DNA of 64,000 bases from Streptomyces caeruleatus (GTDB taxonomy: Bacteria > Actinomycetota > Actinomycetes > Streptomycetales > Streptomycetaceae): positions 62,001 to 126,000 of the forward strand of contig NZ_KQ948938.1 of assembly GCF_001514235.1 (NCBI RefSeq), given 5' to 3'. The translations under genes were made by a program, and so were the position numbers. Below, piece after piece: positions 35,345 through 43,981 of the stretch. The notes beneath the pieces were generated by a model. The model did not search any database. It saw nothing but the letters and a program-made list of their open reading frames with translations, and was not told where the DNA came from. Numbering within the stretch: position 1 is the first letter of the stretch; each line of letters begins with the position of its first letter.

Positions 35345-35663
35345 GCAACAGGCTTTGTTTGAAGGCGAGTTGAGGGGCGTGGGCGTCAGGCTGGTGGAGG
35401 TTGCTCGGGCCGTACATTCGCTGCCCCCTTACAGATGCGCCCTGGAGACGCGACGAGGTTTTGCCGGGCGGCCTGGCGAACGGCGGTTGGGAGTCAATGG
35501 CGGAGCGTGTTGGGACCGTCGCAAACCCGCTCCGCTGATCTCCACACCCTTCGTGTGACCTTGTTCGGTCTCTTCGCGTGATCTTCTACGGTGTGTCGAG
35601 GTGGCCTTCGAGTTCCGCGGGGAGCCTGCGTGAGCCATGAGTTCGCGCGGGAGGAGGACGTAG
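35345..35663. other. Non-coding stretch upstream of the second integrase
   Basis: No convincing gene is present; a 67-codon frame from 35355 has no ribosome site. The boundary of an inserted element probably lies somewhere here, but I see no direct repeat that defines it. Confidence 0.3.
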
Positions 35664-37142
35664 ATGCCCGCGCTCGGAATCGTCAGGGACGAGGGCGAAG
35701 TGCGACGGACTACGGCCGTGGCCGAGAGCAAGGACCGGGGCGGTGGCCGGCCCGAGCCATCACTCGGTCAGGAGACCTTCGGTGAATACGCGAACCGTTG
35801 GTGCGAGGCACAGGACCTGGCCGCCTCGACCATGCAGAACTACAAGCGCCACATCGAGGGGCACCTGCTCCCCGAGTTTGCGGACAAGGCGCTCGCCAGC
35901 ATCCTGCGTACGGACGTCGACCTGTGGGAAAAGAAGGAGAACGCCGTCTACGCGGCTTCCAGCGTCAGAACGTGGCGCGCGACGCTCCACGTGATCTTCG
36001 AAGACGCGATCTACGAGGGTCTGATCACGACCAACCCTGCCGCCAGACGGCGCGGACGCGGCAAGCGAGCCGGCCGCTCCCGCAACCGCGGCCCGGAGAA
36101 GGTCGTCACCGACGCACTCGGCATCCTGCTGACCGCCGAACGGGCCGCTCTCCTCTCCGGCCGCGATGACGAGTTCGTCGCCGTCGTCCTGAAGGGGTAC
36201 ACCGGCATGCGGTGGGGCGAAATCGTCGGCCTGGAAACGGAATTCGCCCGTCCGAGCTCCGTCCGTGTCGAGTGGCAGCTGTACGAACTCGACACCGGTG
36301 AGTTGGTGCGCTGCCCGCCCAAGGACGACAGCTACCGCACCATCGACTCGATGGACTGGCTTGCGGCACTGGTCGCCAAGCACGTCGCCCGAACGAAGCC
36401 GAAACCCTGCCTCTGTCACGGCAAGACCTACGTCTTCCGTGGCCAGGGCACTACCCGAACCGGCGGCCACCAGGGCGCGAAGCTCGTCGACGTCGCACGC
36501 TGTGCCGAAGTCTCCACGGGCACCGTGTCCAACGTCCTCAACCATCCCGACCGCGTCACCGAAGCCAAGCGGTTGAGGGTCGAGCAGGCCATTTCCGACC
36601 TGCGGTTCGTGCGGGGCGGCGTGGCGTCGGAGTATGCGGCCCACTGGCGCCGAAACGGCTTCGCGACGTGGCTGTTCACCCCGGCGGTTTCGGGCTGGTA
36701 CCCGAAGAAGGCACCACAAGAATCCCGCCCCGTCCCGCTGCTCGGCGAGCCGTGGCCTGGCGTTCCGGCCCGAGGGCGGGCGGCCGCCGACCGGGCCGAG
36801 GCCTGCTGGCTCCCGATCGCCAAGGGCCTTACGCCCCATGGCCTCCGCCACACCCACCGGACCGTGATGGAGGACCTCGGCACGGAGAGGGTCCTCATGG
36901 ACCAAAGGATGGGCCACATCGACGGCTCCGTCTCGGCGCGCTACGCCCACGTCACCCCGGGCATGCGCCAGCGTCTGATGCTCGGGTTGACCCAACAGTG
37001 GGAGACAGCGCTCGACGCGCGGCTGGCCCTGTCTCCGACGTCTCCGGTGCGGGTGCTCAACGATCTCCTGTGCGTCCGGGCCTCCATGGTGCGATCTCCT
37101 CGCCGGCGACCCGTATCCTGCTGCCGATCGCGATGGCGATGA
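35664..37142 (+). CDS. Tyrosine recombinase with an embedded LacI-type HTH domain
   Basis: The protein has 492 residues; ATG 35664 follows GGAGGAGG. The core-binding domain is at about residues 38-135. The catalytic residues are Arg183 (GMRWGE), His392 and Arg395 (PHGLRH), His418 (MGHIDG) and Tyr427 (ARYAHVTPG), all present. Between the Arg183 lobe and the HGLRH motif, residues about 272-322 match the LacI family DNA-binding domain: LVDVARCAEVSTGTVSNVLN, then HPDRVTEAKRLRVEQAI and a V-R-G-G-V-A-S hinge-like end. It is not a fusion at the end but an insertion into the catalytic fold. The extra domain may let the enzyme recognise a target or repress its own promoter. The gene precedes the GHKL nuclease on the same strand. 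Confidence 0.9.
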   Translation: MPALGIVRDEGEVRRTTAVAESKDRGGGRPEPSLGQETFGEYANRWCEAQDLAASTMQNYKRHIEGHLLPEFADKALASILRTDVDLWEKKENAVYAASSVRTWRATLHVIFEDAIYEGLITTNPAARRRGRGKRAGRSRNRGPEKVVTDALGILLTAERAALLSGRDDEFVAVVLKGYTGMRWGEIVGLETEFARPSSVRVEWQLYELDTGELVRCPPKDDSYRTIDSMDWLAALVAKHVARTKPKPCLCHGKTYVFRGQGTTRTGGHQGAKLVDVARCAEVSTGTVSNVLNHPDRVTEAKRLRVEQAISDLRFVRGGVASEYAAHWRRNGFATWLFTPAVSGWYPKKAPQESRPVPLLGEPWPGVPARGRAAADRAEACWLPIAKGLTPHGLRHTHRTVMEDLGTERVLMDQRMGHIDGSVSARYAHVTPGMRQRLMLGLTQQWETALDARLALSPTSPVRVLNDLLCVRASMVRSPRRRPVSCCRSRWR

Positions 37143-37477
37143 GGATCTTTGAGACGGCTCGTGGCCCGTCACCATCGAGGACCCACGATGGTGCGCGCAT
37201 CGTCTGCACCGTTATCGAGGAAGGCGCCGCCGAGTCCGAGTAGCGCGCCGTTCCCTCGCCGTGCTGCCCGGGCACTAGCCGTTTCACTGGCCATCGCGCT
37301 CGGAGAACGGCCAGGATGCGTCCCAGCTGCGCCCGGCGCACATCGGGGCAGCCTGCTGTCCTCTGGTCCCAAGGCGAGGACCACGAGGAGGTCACTCCGT
37401 GAGCATCTTCGTCGCCGAGCGCGCTCCGCAACGCGCCCACGGATAGGGTTGGCGGCGCCGGAGCGAGGAGGAAAACC
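37143..37477. other. Gap between the integrase and the GHKL gene
   Basis: 335 bases without a convincing gene on either strand. GGAGCGAGGAGG lies at 37458-37469 and is the ribosome site of the next gene. No repeat or tRNA fragment is recognisable. Confidence 0.35.
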
Positions 37478-39520
37478 ATGGCGCTGACCACGTCGCTGGC
37501 TGGCCGGGTCCGAAACACGAGCCTGCCTAAGAGCCATGCCCTCTTGCCGCTCCTTGAGGCTGTCGTCAACGGCATTCAGGCGATCGACGCCCGATTCGGC
37601 GACGACGTCGAGCATGGCCGTCTGAGCGTCAGGATCCAGCGCAGCCCGCAGGAGGAACTAGACCTTGGCCCCGTTGGCCCCGGTCGGGTGGCGCTGAAGC
37701 CTATCGTCGGCTTCCTCGTCGAGGACAACGGGGAGGGCTTCACCCCGGAGAACATGACGTCGTTCGAGACACTGGACAGCGACCACAAGGCCACCATCGG
37801 CTGCCGCGGTGTGGGACGCCTCCTCTGGCTCAAGGCGTTCGACAGGGTCTCGATCCGCAGCACGTATGAGGATGACGCTGGAGCCCTCCACGGACAGCAG
37901 TTCCGGTTCTCGGTCGAGCGGGACGTTGAGCCGGACGGGGAAGCGGACGGCCTCGGCGGCGTCGGCACGATTGTGAGCCTCGACGGGTTCAAGGAGCCGT
38001 TCCAGAAAAGTGCGCTGAAGACCGTCGACGCCATCGCTCGCGAGATGTTCGAGCACTGCATCTGGTACTTCCTTCGCCCAGGCGGCGCGCCTGACGTTAC
38101 GGTGACCGACGGCGACGAGACCGTCTCACTCAACAACCTCATGGCCGAGTTCGTGTACTCCGAGATGCCGGCGACCACGATCGACGTCAAGGGCGAGAAG
38201 TTCGACATGGTCAACCTCTGCCTCAAGTCCTCAACGCGCAATCCCGCTCCACGGTTGCACTGGTGCGCCGCGAGCCGCGTGGTCATGGAGGAGAACCTCA
38301 CGAGCAAGGTGCCGGGGCTCTACGGGAAGCTCAAGGACGAAGCGTCCGCGGAGTTCACATATGCCTGCTACCTGTCCTCCAACTTCCTTGACGACCACGT
38401 CCGCGCTGACCGCACGGCCTTCGACATCGCCGAGCACGTGCAGGGCGCGACGCTAACCGAAGACGTATCGCTGGACGACATTCGCGCGGGCGTGCTGGAG
38501 GAAGTCGAGAGGATCCTGGCCGTCCCGCTCAGCGCGGCGCGCGAGGAGGGCAAGGCCCGGGTCAACGATTTCGTGAGCAACCGTGCGCCGAGGTACCGGC
38601 CTGTTCTGTCGCGGCTGGAGTCGCTGGACGTGACCGTGGATCCGTCCATCAAGGACCAGGACCTTGAGTTGTTGCTGCATGGCAAGCTGCAGAAGCTCGA
38701 AGCCGACGCGATCGCCGAGGGCCAAGCCGTGTTCGCCGAAGACGGCTCCACCCCGCCGGAGGACTATGCCGAACGGCTCGCCCGATATCTCGACACAGTG
38801 ACCGACATCAACCAGTCAGACCTGGCCGCGTACGTCTCCCGCCGACGAGTGATCCTTGATCACCTCGACAGACTGATCAGGTCCGACGACCAGGGAAACT
38901 ACAGCAGGGAGGACGCCATCCACTCACTGCTCATCCCGATGCGGACCGACTCCAACAAGATCGGCACCGACGCCTCGAATCTTTGGATCATCGACGAGCG
39001 GCTTGCGTTCCACGAATACCTTGCCTCCGACAAGACGCTCAAGAGCATGCCCATCACCGGATCCGAGTCGACCAGGGAGCCCGACGTACTCGCGACTCGG
39101 CTCGTTGACCACCCGCTGCTGGCCGCGGAGGGCGAGAGGCTACCGCTACCGTCCATCGTCGTAGTCGAGATCAAGAGGCCGATGCGGAACGACGCGTCAG
39201 AGGACAAGGACCCGATCCAGCAATGCCTTGACTACGTGAAACGGGTACGGGAGGGCGGAGTGCGGACCGCGTTCGGTCGTCCAATCCCCCCGTCCAAAGA
39301 GCCGCCCGCGTTCTGCTATATCGTCGCCGACCTCACGCCGAAGATGGTGAGCCGTTGTGAGTACGCGAACCTGCGGGCGACTCACGACGGAATGGGCTAC
39401 TTCGGCTTCAACGAACCGAACAAGGCCTACATCGAGGTCATAAACTTCAACCGTCTGGTCAACGCGGCCACCGAGCGGAACCGAGCGTTCTTCGACAAAT
39501 TGGGACTGCCGTCCAGTTGA
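37478..39520 (+). CDS. GHKL (Hsp90-like) ATPase fused to a PD-(D/E)XK nuclease domain
   Basis: The protein has 680 residues, ATG 37478, ribosome site GAGGAGG. The Bergerat ATPase fold covers about residues 15-230: EAVVNGIQA with Asn31, VEDNGEGF with Asp83 and its glycines, and the lid GCRGVGR at 108-114, as in MutL, Hsp90 and MORC. A helical middle region of about 230 residues follows. The C-terminal part has EPDV (Asp536), IVVVEIKRP (Glu564-X-Lys566) and PIQQCLDYV, the D-ExK-Q layout of restriction-type nucleases. Such ATPase-nuclease pairs are known in bacterial defence, often as separate genes; here both are on one chain. The integrase upstream suggests that the gene was carried in as cargo. 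The target is unknown. Confidence 0.8.
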   Translation: MALTTSLAGRVRNTSLPKSHALLPLLEAVVNGIQAIDARFGDDVEHGRLSVRIQRSPQEELDLGPVGPGRVALKPIVGFLVEDNGEGFTPENMTSFETLDSDHKATIGCRGVGRLLWLKAFDRVSIRSTYEDDAGALHGQQFRFSVERDVEPDGEADGLGGVGTIVSLDGFKEPFQKSALKTVDAIAREMFEHCIWYFLRPGGAPDVTVTDGDETVSLNNLMAEFVYSEMPATTIDVKGEKFDMVNLCLKSSTRNPAPRLHWCAASRVVMEENLTSKVPGLYGKLKDEASAEFTYACYLSSNFLDDHVRADRTAFDIAEHVQGATLTEDVSLDDIRAGVLEEVERILAVPLSAAREEGKARVNDFVSNRAPRYRPVLSRLESLDVTVDPSIKDQDLELLLHGKLQKLEADAIAEGQAVFAEDGSTPPEDYAERLARYLDTVTDINQSDLAAYVSRRRVILDHLDRLIRSDDQGNYSREDAIHSLLIPMRTDSNKIGTDASNLWIIDERLAFHEYLASDKTLKSMPITGSESTREPDVLATRLVDHPLLAAEGERLPLPSIVVVEIKRPMRNDASEDKDPIQQCLDYVKRVREGGVRTAFGRPIPPSKEPPAFCYIVADLTPKMVSRCEYANLRATHDGMGYFGFNEPNKAYIEVINFNRLVNAATERNRAFFDKLGLPSS

Positions 39521-39559
39521 GCGATGGCCTTGCCTTTTTGGACGACGATTGATTAGTCG

Positions 39560-40288
39560 TCAGCTCTTGGAGCAGGCCAATTTCATGATCTCTTCCAAGA
39601 GCCGCGGTGAGTCCTGAAGGCTGTCGAGTACCGCGTCGGCTCCCGCTGCGGCCAGTCCGCGGGCGGTGGTCTTGCCGGACGCGATGCCGATCACCGAAGC
39701 CCCGCCTTCGATACCGGTGCGGACATCTTCGAGGGAGTCTCCGACGATGACGGTGTTGGAGCTCGCGAAGGCTGTACCGAGCTTGGCCTGAGCTCGCTTC
39801 TGCGCGACGGCGACGAGGGCAGGCCGGTGCTCGTCGTCGGAGGAGTATCCGCCGATCTCGGTGTCCAGGAAGGCGTCGAGGCCGAAGGCTTCGAGCTTCA
39901 ACAGCGCGTTGGGCTTGAGGTTCCCCGTGACGACGGTCGGCACGCAGAGCGTCTGCTCGCGCACTGCCTTCAGGGCCGACACGGAGCCGGGCATGAGGAC
40001 GCCCTGCTCGCGCAGGTCTTCCCCATGCGCGGCGAGCCGCTGCGGCAGGAGTTCGACCATGCGCGGCAGCAGCCGGGGGATGTCCGATGCCGGCACGCCG
40101 TTGTCCAGGAGCAGGGATCGGATCGCGAGGGGCATCGTGACGCCAGTGCCCCGGGCCGGAAGCCGCTCTGCGGGGCGCCCGACGATCTCGGTGAAGGCCT
40201 CGCGGTAGACCTGCCGATCGATCTCACCGACGTACAGCAGCGTGCGGTCGATGTCCCACAACACGAGTAACCGTTCGACTTCAGCCAC
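39560..40288 (-). CDS. HAD-family phosphatase
   Basis: The protein has 242 residues from GTG 40288, preceded by GGAGTCGGGA. Motif I is LWDIDRTLL (Asp-X-Asp-X-Thr), motif II VVTGN with Thr, motif III the Lys before LEAFGLDAFLDT, and motif IV VIVGDSLEDV. The cap is helical (about residues 20-85), of the phosphoglycolate phosphatase-like class. It hydrolyses a small phosphate ester; a pathway phosphate would fit if it belongs to the same regulon as the biosynthetic operon. It has copy 3 of the shared element about 145 bases upstream. It converges on the GHKL gene with only a 39-base gap. Confidence 0.85.
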   Translation of the reverse strand: MAEVERLLVLWDIDRTLLYVGEIDRQVYREAFTEIVGRPAERLPARGTGVTMPLAIRSLLLDNGVPASDIPRLLPRMVELLPQRLAAHGEDLREQGVLMPGSVSALKAVREQTLCVPTVVTGNLKPNALLKLEAFGLDAFLDTEIGGYSSDDEHRPALVAVAQKRAQAKLGTAFASSNTVIVGDSLEDVRTGIEGGASVIGIASGKTTARGLAAAGADAVLDSLQDSPRLLEEIMKLACSKS

Positions 40289-40433
40289 TCCCGACTCCTT
40301 GCCCTTGACCGGGACCACACTGTGGCTGCGAGAGTACGGGGATGCAGCCGCGCCCATCCTGCCGCCGTGAGCGCCTGGCTACTGTCCGCGGCCGGATGGC
40401 GAGGGCGGGCTTCCGGCACGTGCGGGATTCGCG

Positions 40434-40476
40434 CGGACAATCTGTCCGTAGGTACTTCGACGCCGACCCCTTGACC
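40434..40476 (-). promoter_or_regulatory. Shared regulatory element, copy 3 (HAD gene)
   Basis: Read on the minus strand: GGTCAA (40476-40471), 22 bases, CGGACA-GAT-TGTCCG (40448-40434). A CGGAAG follows at about the position where TGGAAT stands in the other copies, but no TTCAC is present. The dyad is perfect. The spacer is almost identical to copy 2. Confidence 0.7.
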
Positions 40477-40708
40477 GCGGGGCGATGACTCTACTCATCT
40501 CGCGCCCACTTCATCCCGACATGCCCTGCTTCGTTCACGTGATCGGTGGTTCAGGAAGCGACCGCAAGCCGCTTCGGGTCACTGCCACGGATCCACGTCA
40601 TGGGCGCGGGGCCATCGGCTCTGTTAACAGTTGGCGACCAAGGGCGCAGGCTTGGACATTATCCGTACTCTGATCGAAGTGCTTCATCGCGAAGGGACAG
40701 GTCCACCG

Positions 40709-41947
40709 ATGAGTGAAAACCTGACGCTGGGAGACCGTCTCCGTATCGCTCGTAGGACACGGAAACTGTCTGCCGCCCAACTGGCACAGAAGGTCGCGGT
40801 CTCCCCGAGCTACGTGCAGAAGTTGGAGTCGGGCGCGCGCAAGGCTTCACCGTCGCTGGTACTGGCTCTCGCCAAGGCGCTGCGCTTCGGTCCCGAGGTC
40901 CTGACCGGCCAGCCGTACTACGGCGAGCCGGAGGCGGAGGACGGCGTCCACGCCGTCATACCCGAGCTCCGCCGTCTCCTGCTCTGCTACGACAGCCCCG
41001 ACGACCTGGAGATCGCCCCGCGGGCGCTTCCCGTGCTCGCCTCGGAGGTCGACCAGGTGGCGGCCCTGCGCCGCGACGCCCGCTATGCGCCCATGGGCCC
41101 CCTGCTGCCGCCGATCATCACCGAGCTGACGCACGTGGCCCTCGCCGGCGACAACGGCGATCGAGCCAAGGCGTTCTGGCATCTGGCACGTGCCTATCGC
41201 GCGGTGAACTCCCTGGCCCACAAGATGGGCCACCACGACCTCTCGAACACGGCGCTGGAACGCGTCCGTTGGGCGGCCGACAACTCCGGCGACCCGCTGA
41301 TGCAGTTCACGGCCGGCTACCTCGTCGCCGGTGCGATGCTGCGCCAGGGAGCGTACTCGCCAGCCCGCCGCAAACTTCTCGGGCTGCGGACCGAGTTGGA
41401 GCGGGTCCAGCCCGAACGCTCTTTCACCCAGGACGCGCTCGCCGTCGACGGCGCCCTGCTGCTGAAACTGGCAGTTCTCGAAGCCCGCGAGAACAACGCC
41501 GACCGCGCCGATGACTACCTGAGGGAGGCGGAGCAGGTCGCGGCCATGGCGGGTAACCGCGACTCGCTCGCGTACGAGATGTCGTTCGGCCCGACGAACA
41601 TCCGCATCCACGAGGTGCACGCGATGATCGACACGGGCGACACCGAGCAGGCCCTCGCCCGTCTCGTCGAATGGTCTCCGACTTCCGGCGGTGAGTGGGC
41701 GCCGCCCGCTACGACCGTCGGTGAGCGGTCGAGCCACCACTTCATCGACGTGGCCTCCGCGAAGCTCGCGGAGAACGACCGGGACGGTGCCTTCGCGGAC
41801 CTCAAGCGCGCACGGAAGGTCGCGCCCAACCACACGCGGTTCCACCCCTCCGTTCGTGAGACCACGGCGGCGCTGCTCAGGATGGACGCCCATCCCTCCA
41901 ACGAGCTGTCCGCGTTCGGTAGTTGGACGGGCATTAGCACAACCTGA
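40709..41947 (+). CDS. XRE-family regulator with a helical repeat (TPR-like) sensor region
   Basis: The protein has 412 residues; ATG 40709 has GAAGGGA upstream. The HTH is at about residues 7-62: LGDRLRIARRTRKLSAAQLAQKVAVS, then YVQKLESGARKASPSLVLALAKAL. From about 90 to the end the protein is a run of helix pairs with TPR-like features (AFWHLARAYRAVN, LMQFTAGYLVAGAML, ALLLKLAVLEARENNADRADDYLREAEQVA). This layout, XRE plus TPR, is that of peptide- or protein-responsive regulators in Gram-positive bacteria. It stands between copies 3 and 4 of the shared element, and is the best candidate for the protein that binds them. This is inferred from position only. Confidence 0.85.
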   Translation: MSENLTLGDRLRIARRTRKLSAAQLAQKVAVSPSYVQKLESGARKASPSLVLALAKALRFGPEVLTGQPYYGEPEAEDGVHAVIPELRRLLLCYDSPDDLEIAPRALPVLASEVDQVAALRRDARYAPMGPLLPPIITELTHVALAGDNGDRAKAFWHLARAYRAVNSLAHKMGHHDLSNTALERVRWAADNSGDPLMQFTAGYLVAGAMLRQGAYSPARRKLLGLRTELERVQPERSFTQDALAVDGALLLKLAVLEARENNADRADDYLREAEQVAAMAGNRDSLAYEMSFGPTNIRIHEVHAMIDTGDTEQALARLVEWSPTSGGEWAPPATTVGERSSHHFIDVASAKLAENDRDGAFADLKRARKVAPNHTRFHPSVRETTAALLRMDAHPSNELSAFGSWTGISTT

Positions 41948-41952
41948 GGTTG

Positions 41953-42031
41953 TGTCAAGGGCTTTGGTAAGCGGAGCCCACGGACAAGCTGTCCGCGCAG
42001 GGCAGCTTGCGGAATGGAATGGTCTCTTCAC
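41953..42031 (+). promoter_or_regulatory. Shared regulatory element, copy 4 (four-gene operon)
   Basis: TGTCAA at 41953-41958, 22 bases, CGGACA-AGC-TGTCCG at 41981-41995, TGGAAT at 42015-42020 and TTCAC at 42027-42031. It starts only 6 bases after the stop of the XRE gene and ends 25 bases before the ATG of the next gene. Confidence 0.75.
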
Positions 42032-42056
42032 ACGCAGTGGTGAGGAGGCCTTTTCC

Positions 42057-42497
42057 ATGTCCGACGACAATCCCGCGGCTCGCGCGAACCCGCCGCGCTG
42101 GATGCCCATCGGCGAGGAGCCCGAGCTGTGCTCGGCGGGGGAGTGGTGGGATGCCGTACGCGCCGTGGAGGCCGTGGGCCAGCGCGCGATCGAGATCCTT
42201 GAGGAGGGTGACGAGCCGGTCGGTCCGGTGATCCTGGATCACGGCGGTCCGGAGCCCCGGCTGTACTTCCTGGTTCCCGTGGGCACCGCGGCCCGCTGGG
42301 AGGAGCCGGGAACCGTCGCGCTGGGCCAGAAGTGCCACGTCGTCGTACCCTCCGCCGAGAGCACGACACCTCCAGGGATGCACTGGCACGTCTTCCCCCG
42401 CGGCCCGCGGACTCTCACACGGCCCGAAGCTCTGCGCCGGGCGCTGAGCCAGGCTCGGCGGGAGCGGCGAGGGATCGCCGAGGAGGCGGCTTCCTGA
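42057..42497 (+). CDS. Hypothetical protein (146 aa), first gene of a four-gene operon
   Basis: ATG 42057 follows GAGGAGGCC. The protein is soluble, with no signal or membrane segment. It has a helical N-terminal part (GEWWDAVRAVEAVGQRAIEIL) and a beta-rich centre (GPVILDHGGPEPRLYFLVPVGTAARW, then HVVVPSAESTTPPGMHWHVFP). A basic helical tail ends it. This pattern is common in streptomycetes as an unnamed small protein; I cannot name a function. Its stop overlaps the start of the next gene (TGATG). It lies directly under copy 4 of the shared element. Confidence 0.7.
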   Translation: MSDDNPAARANPPRWMPIGEEPELCSAGEWWDAVRAVEAVGQRAIEILEEGDEPVGPVILDHGGPEPRLYFLVPVGTAARWEEPGTVALGQKCHVVVPSAESTTPPGMHWHVFPRGPRTLTRPEALRRALSQARRERRGIAEEAAS

Positions 42498-42691
42498 TGG
42501 CTCTGAGTATCTCCCTCGTGCTGCTGCTCGGCATCCTGGTGATCGTTCTGGTCCGCGGCAAGTCCGTAAAACCCGGACCCGCGATCGTGTGCGTGCTGTT
42601 CGGGTTCTTTCTGGCGAGCACTTCCGTGGCCCCGAGCATCAACCGGTTCATGACCGGCGTCGCCGACATGATCGGACAGATTCGCTTCTAG
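42497..42691 (+). CDS. Small membrane protein (64 aa)
   Basis: It starts at ATG 42497, overlapping the stop of the previous gene by one base. It has an N-terminal hydrophobic helix (about residues 3-19, ISLVLLLGILVIVLV), a short basic loop RGKSVKPG, then a second helix (about 27-44, AIVCVLFGFFLASTSVA) and a polar tail. No domain is recognised. It is translationally coupled to the gene before it. Confidence 0.7.
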   Translation: MALSISLVLLLGILVIVLVRGKSVKPGPAIVCVLFGFFLASTSVAPSINRFMTGVADMIGQIRF

Positions 42692-42785
42692 GGGCCCGAC
42701 TCGGCTTCGGATTCCTCTTCCCCGCTCGGCCGGCGGCCCGCCCCATCCACGTGGCGGCCCTTCCCCCAACCTGCCTGAGGCCCTG

Positions 42786-42899
42786 ATGACATTCACGTCC
42801 AACTCGGAGAGCGCGTCCGCTCGCACAGCCCGTCCGCATCGGACGAAGGGTCCCGATCCCGATCGCCAGCCGCTCTTGGTCCGCGGCGAGGGACTCTGA
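42786..42899 (+). CDS. Possible short peptide gene (37 aa)
   Basis: ATG 42786 opens a frame whose TGA overlaps the ATG of the next gene (TGATG), the same coupling as between its neighbours. It encodes a polar, Arg/Ser-rich peptide ending LLVRGEGL. A GAGG lies 7 bases upstream. It is too short for a homology call, and its support is coupling only. It could be a leader for translation of the next gene or a peptide product. Confidence 0.4.
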   Translation: MTFTSNSESASARTARPHRTKGPDPDRQPLLVRGEGL

Positions 42900-43900
42900 T
42901 GCGTCTCGTCTACCATCCCGCCGGCCACGACGACGACCTACGTGTGGCCCTGGTCGAACTTCAGGCGGGGCGTTGGAAGTCGGCACGCGAACTGCTGGGG
43001 AAGACGGGCACGCACTGGACACTGCGAACGTCCCGCACCCAGTTACTGGCCGTGGCCGCCGCTCGGTCCGACGTGGTCGACGTCTGGCTCGCCGAGGAGC
43101 CCGACAGCTACGACGCGCAGCTGATGGCTGTACGTGTCGCGGTCGAGAGGACGCTGCGTGCTCACCGTCAACAGCACCCGAGAACCCTGGAGTTCGAGAC
43201 GCGGGCGCGGCGTGCGGCGCTGCTGGCGGCTCGTCGTACTCCGTACGATCCCGTGCCGTGGGTGTGCCTGTTGGCCCTGGCCCAGGTAGACGCACAGCAA
43301 CTACGGCAGGAGCACCGGATGCGGTCCGCCGAGCCGATGCTCCCCAGTGGACCCTGGGGGCTCCTCTACGAGGTCAACCAGCGTGATCCGTACAACCGCG
43401 AGGCCTACCATCGCGTACTGCAGTTCCTGCTTTCCCTCGATGGTCTGCGGGCTTCCTCATTGGCGGCGGTCGTCGACTTCGCCTGGTCGGTGGCGGGGCA
43501 GAGGCCGGTCGGCTCGCCCCTGCTGCTTCTGCCCGCGTACGCGCAGATCGAGCAGCGTCGTGCCCGGACGGATCCGCTCTGGAGGCGGCAGTGGGCGGAG
43601 GATCCAGCGCTCGGCTACACACTGAACGCCTTCCACGACTGGTTTCGCAAGGCGCCTCCCGGGCTGTGCTCGGTGTCCGACCTGAACCATCTCGCTTACG
43701 CCTTGTGGGCTGGTCACCAGTACCTCGAAGCGTCCGAGGTCTTCGAGGCGATGGGCCCGTACGCGACGCGTGAGCCCTGGGCCTCCGTGCATGACGGTGC
43801 GGCAGCGGCAGACCCCGGGGAAGCGCTGCTGCTTCGGGCGCGCGCTGAGTCTCTCTCCTTCTCCCGCAAGCGCAGGCCTCGCGCTGGGCCGCACCCGTAG
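42899..43900 (+). CDS. Hypothetical helical protein (333 aa)
   Basis: It starts at ATG 42899, in which the previous TGA overlaps. The protein is all-helical, Arg/Ala/Leu-rich, with repeated short helices such as ARSDVVDVWLAEEPDSYDAQ and RAALLAARRTPYDPVPWVCLLALAQVDAQ. It may be a TPR-like solenoid. There is no signal or membrane segment. It is the last gene of the operon under copy 4. I do not recognise the family; similar helical proteins accompany XRE regulators in streptomycetes. Confidence 0.7.
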   Translation: MRLVYHPAGHDDDLRVALVELQAGRWKSARELLGKTGTHWTLRTSRTQLLAVAAARSDVVDVWLAEEPDSYDAQLMAVRVAVERTLRAHRQQHPRTLEFETRARRAALLAARRTPYDPVPWVCLLALAQVDAQQLRQEHRMRSAEPMLPSGPWGLLYEVNQRDPYNREAYHRVLQFLLSLDGLRASSLAAVVDFAWSVAGQRPVGSPLLLLPAYAQIEQRRARTDPLWRRQWAEDPALGYTLNAFHDWFRKAPPGLCSVSDLNHLAYALWAGHQYLEASEVFEAMGPYATREPWASVHDGAAAADPGEALLLRARAESLSFSRKRRPRAGPHP

Positions 43901-43981
43901 TCGTCCGCTGACGCCCGCTCAATGTCAATTGGCATGCACCTGTCTAATCGGTTGTTTCTCGCTCCCTACGGAGGTTGACCT

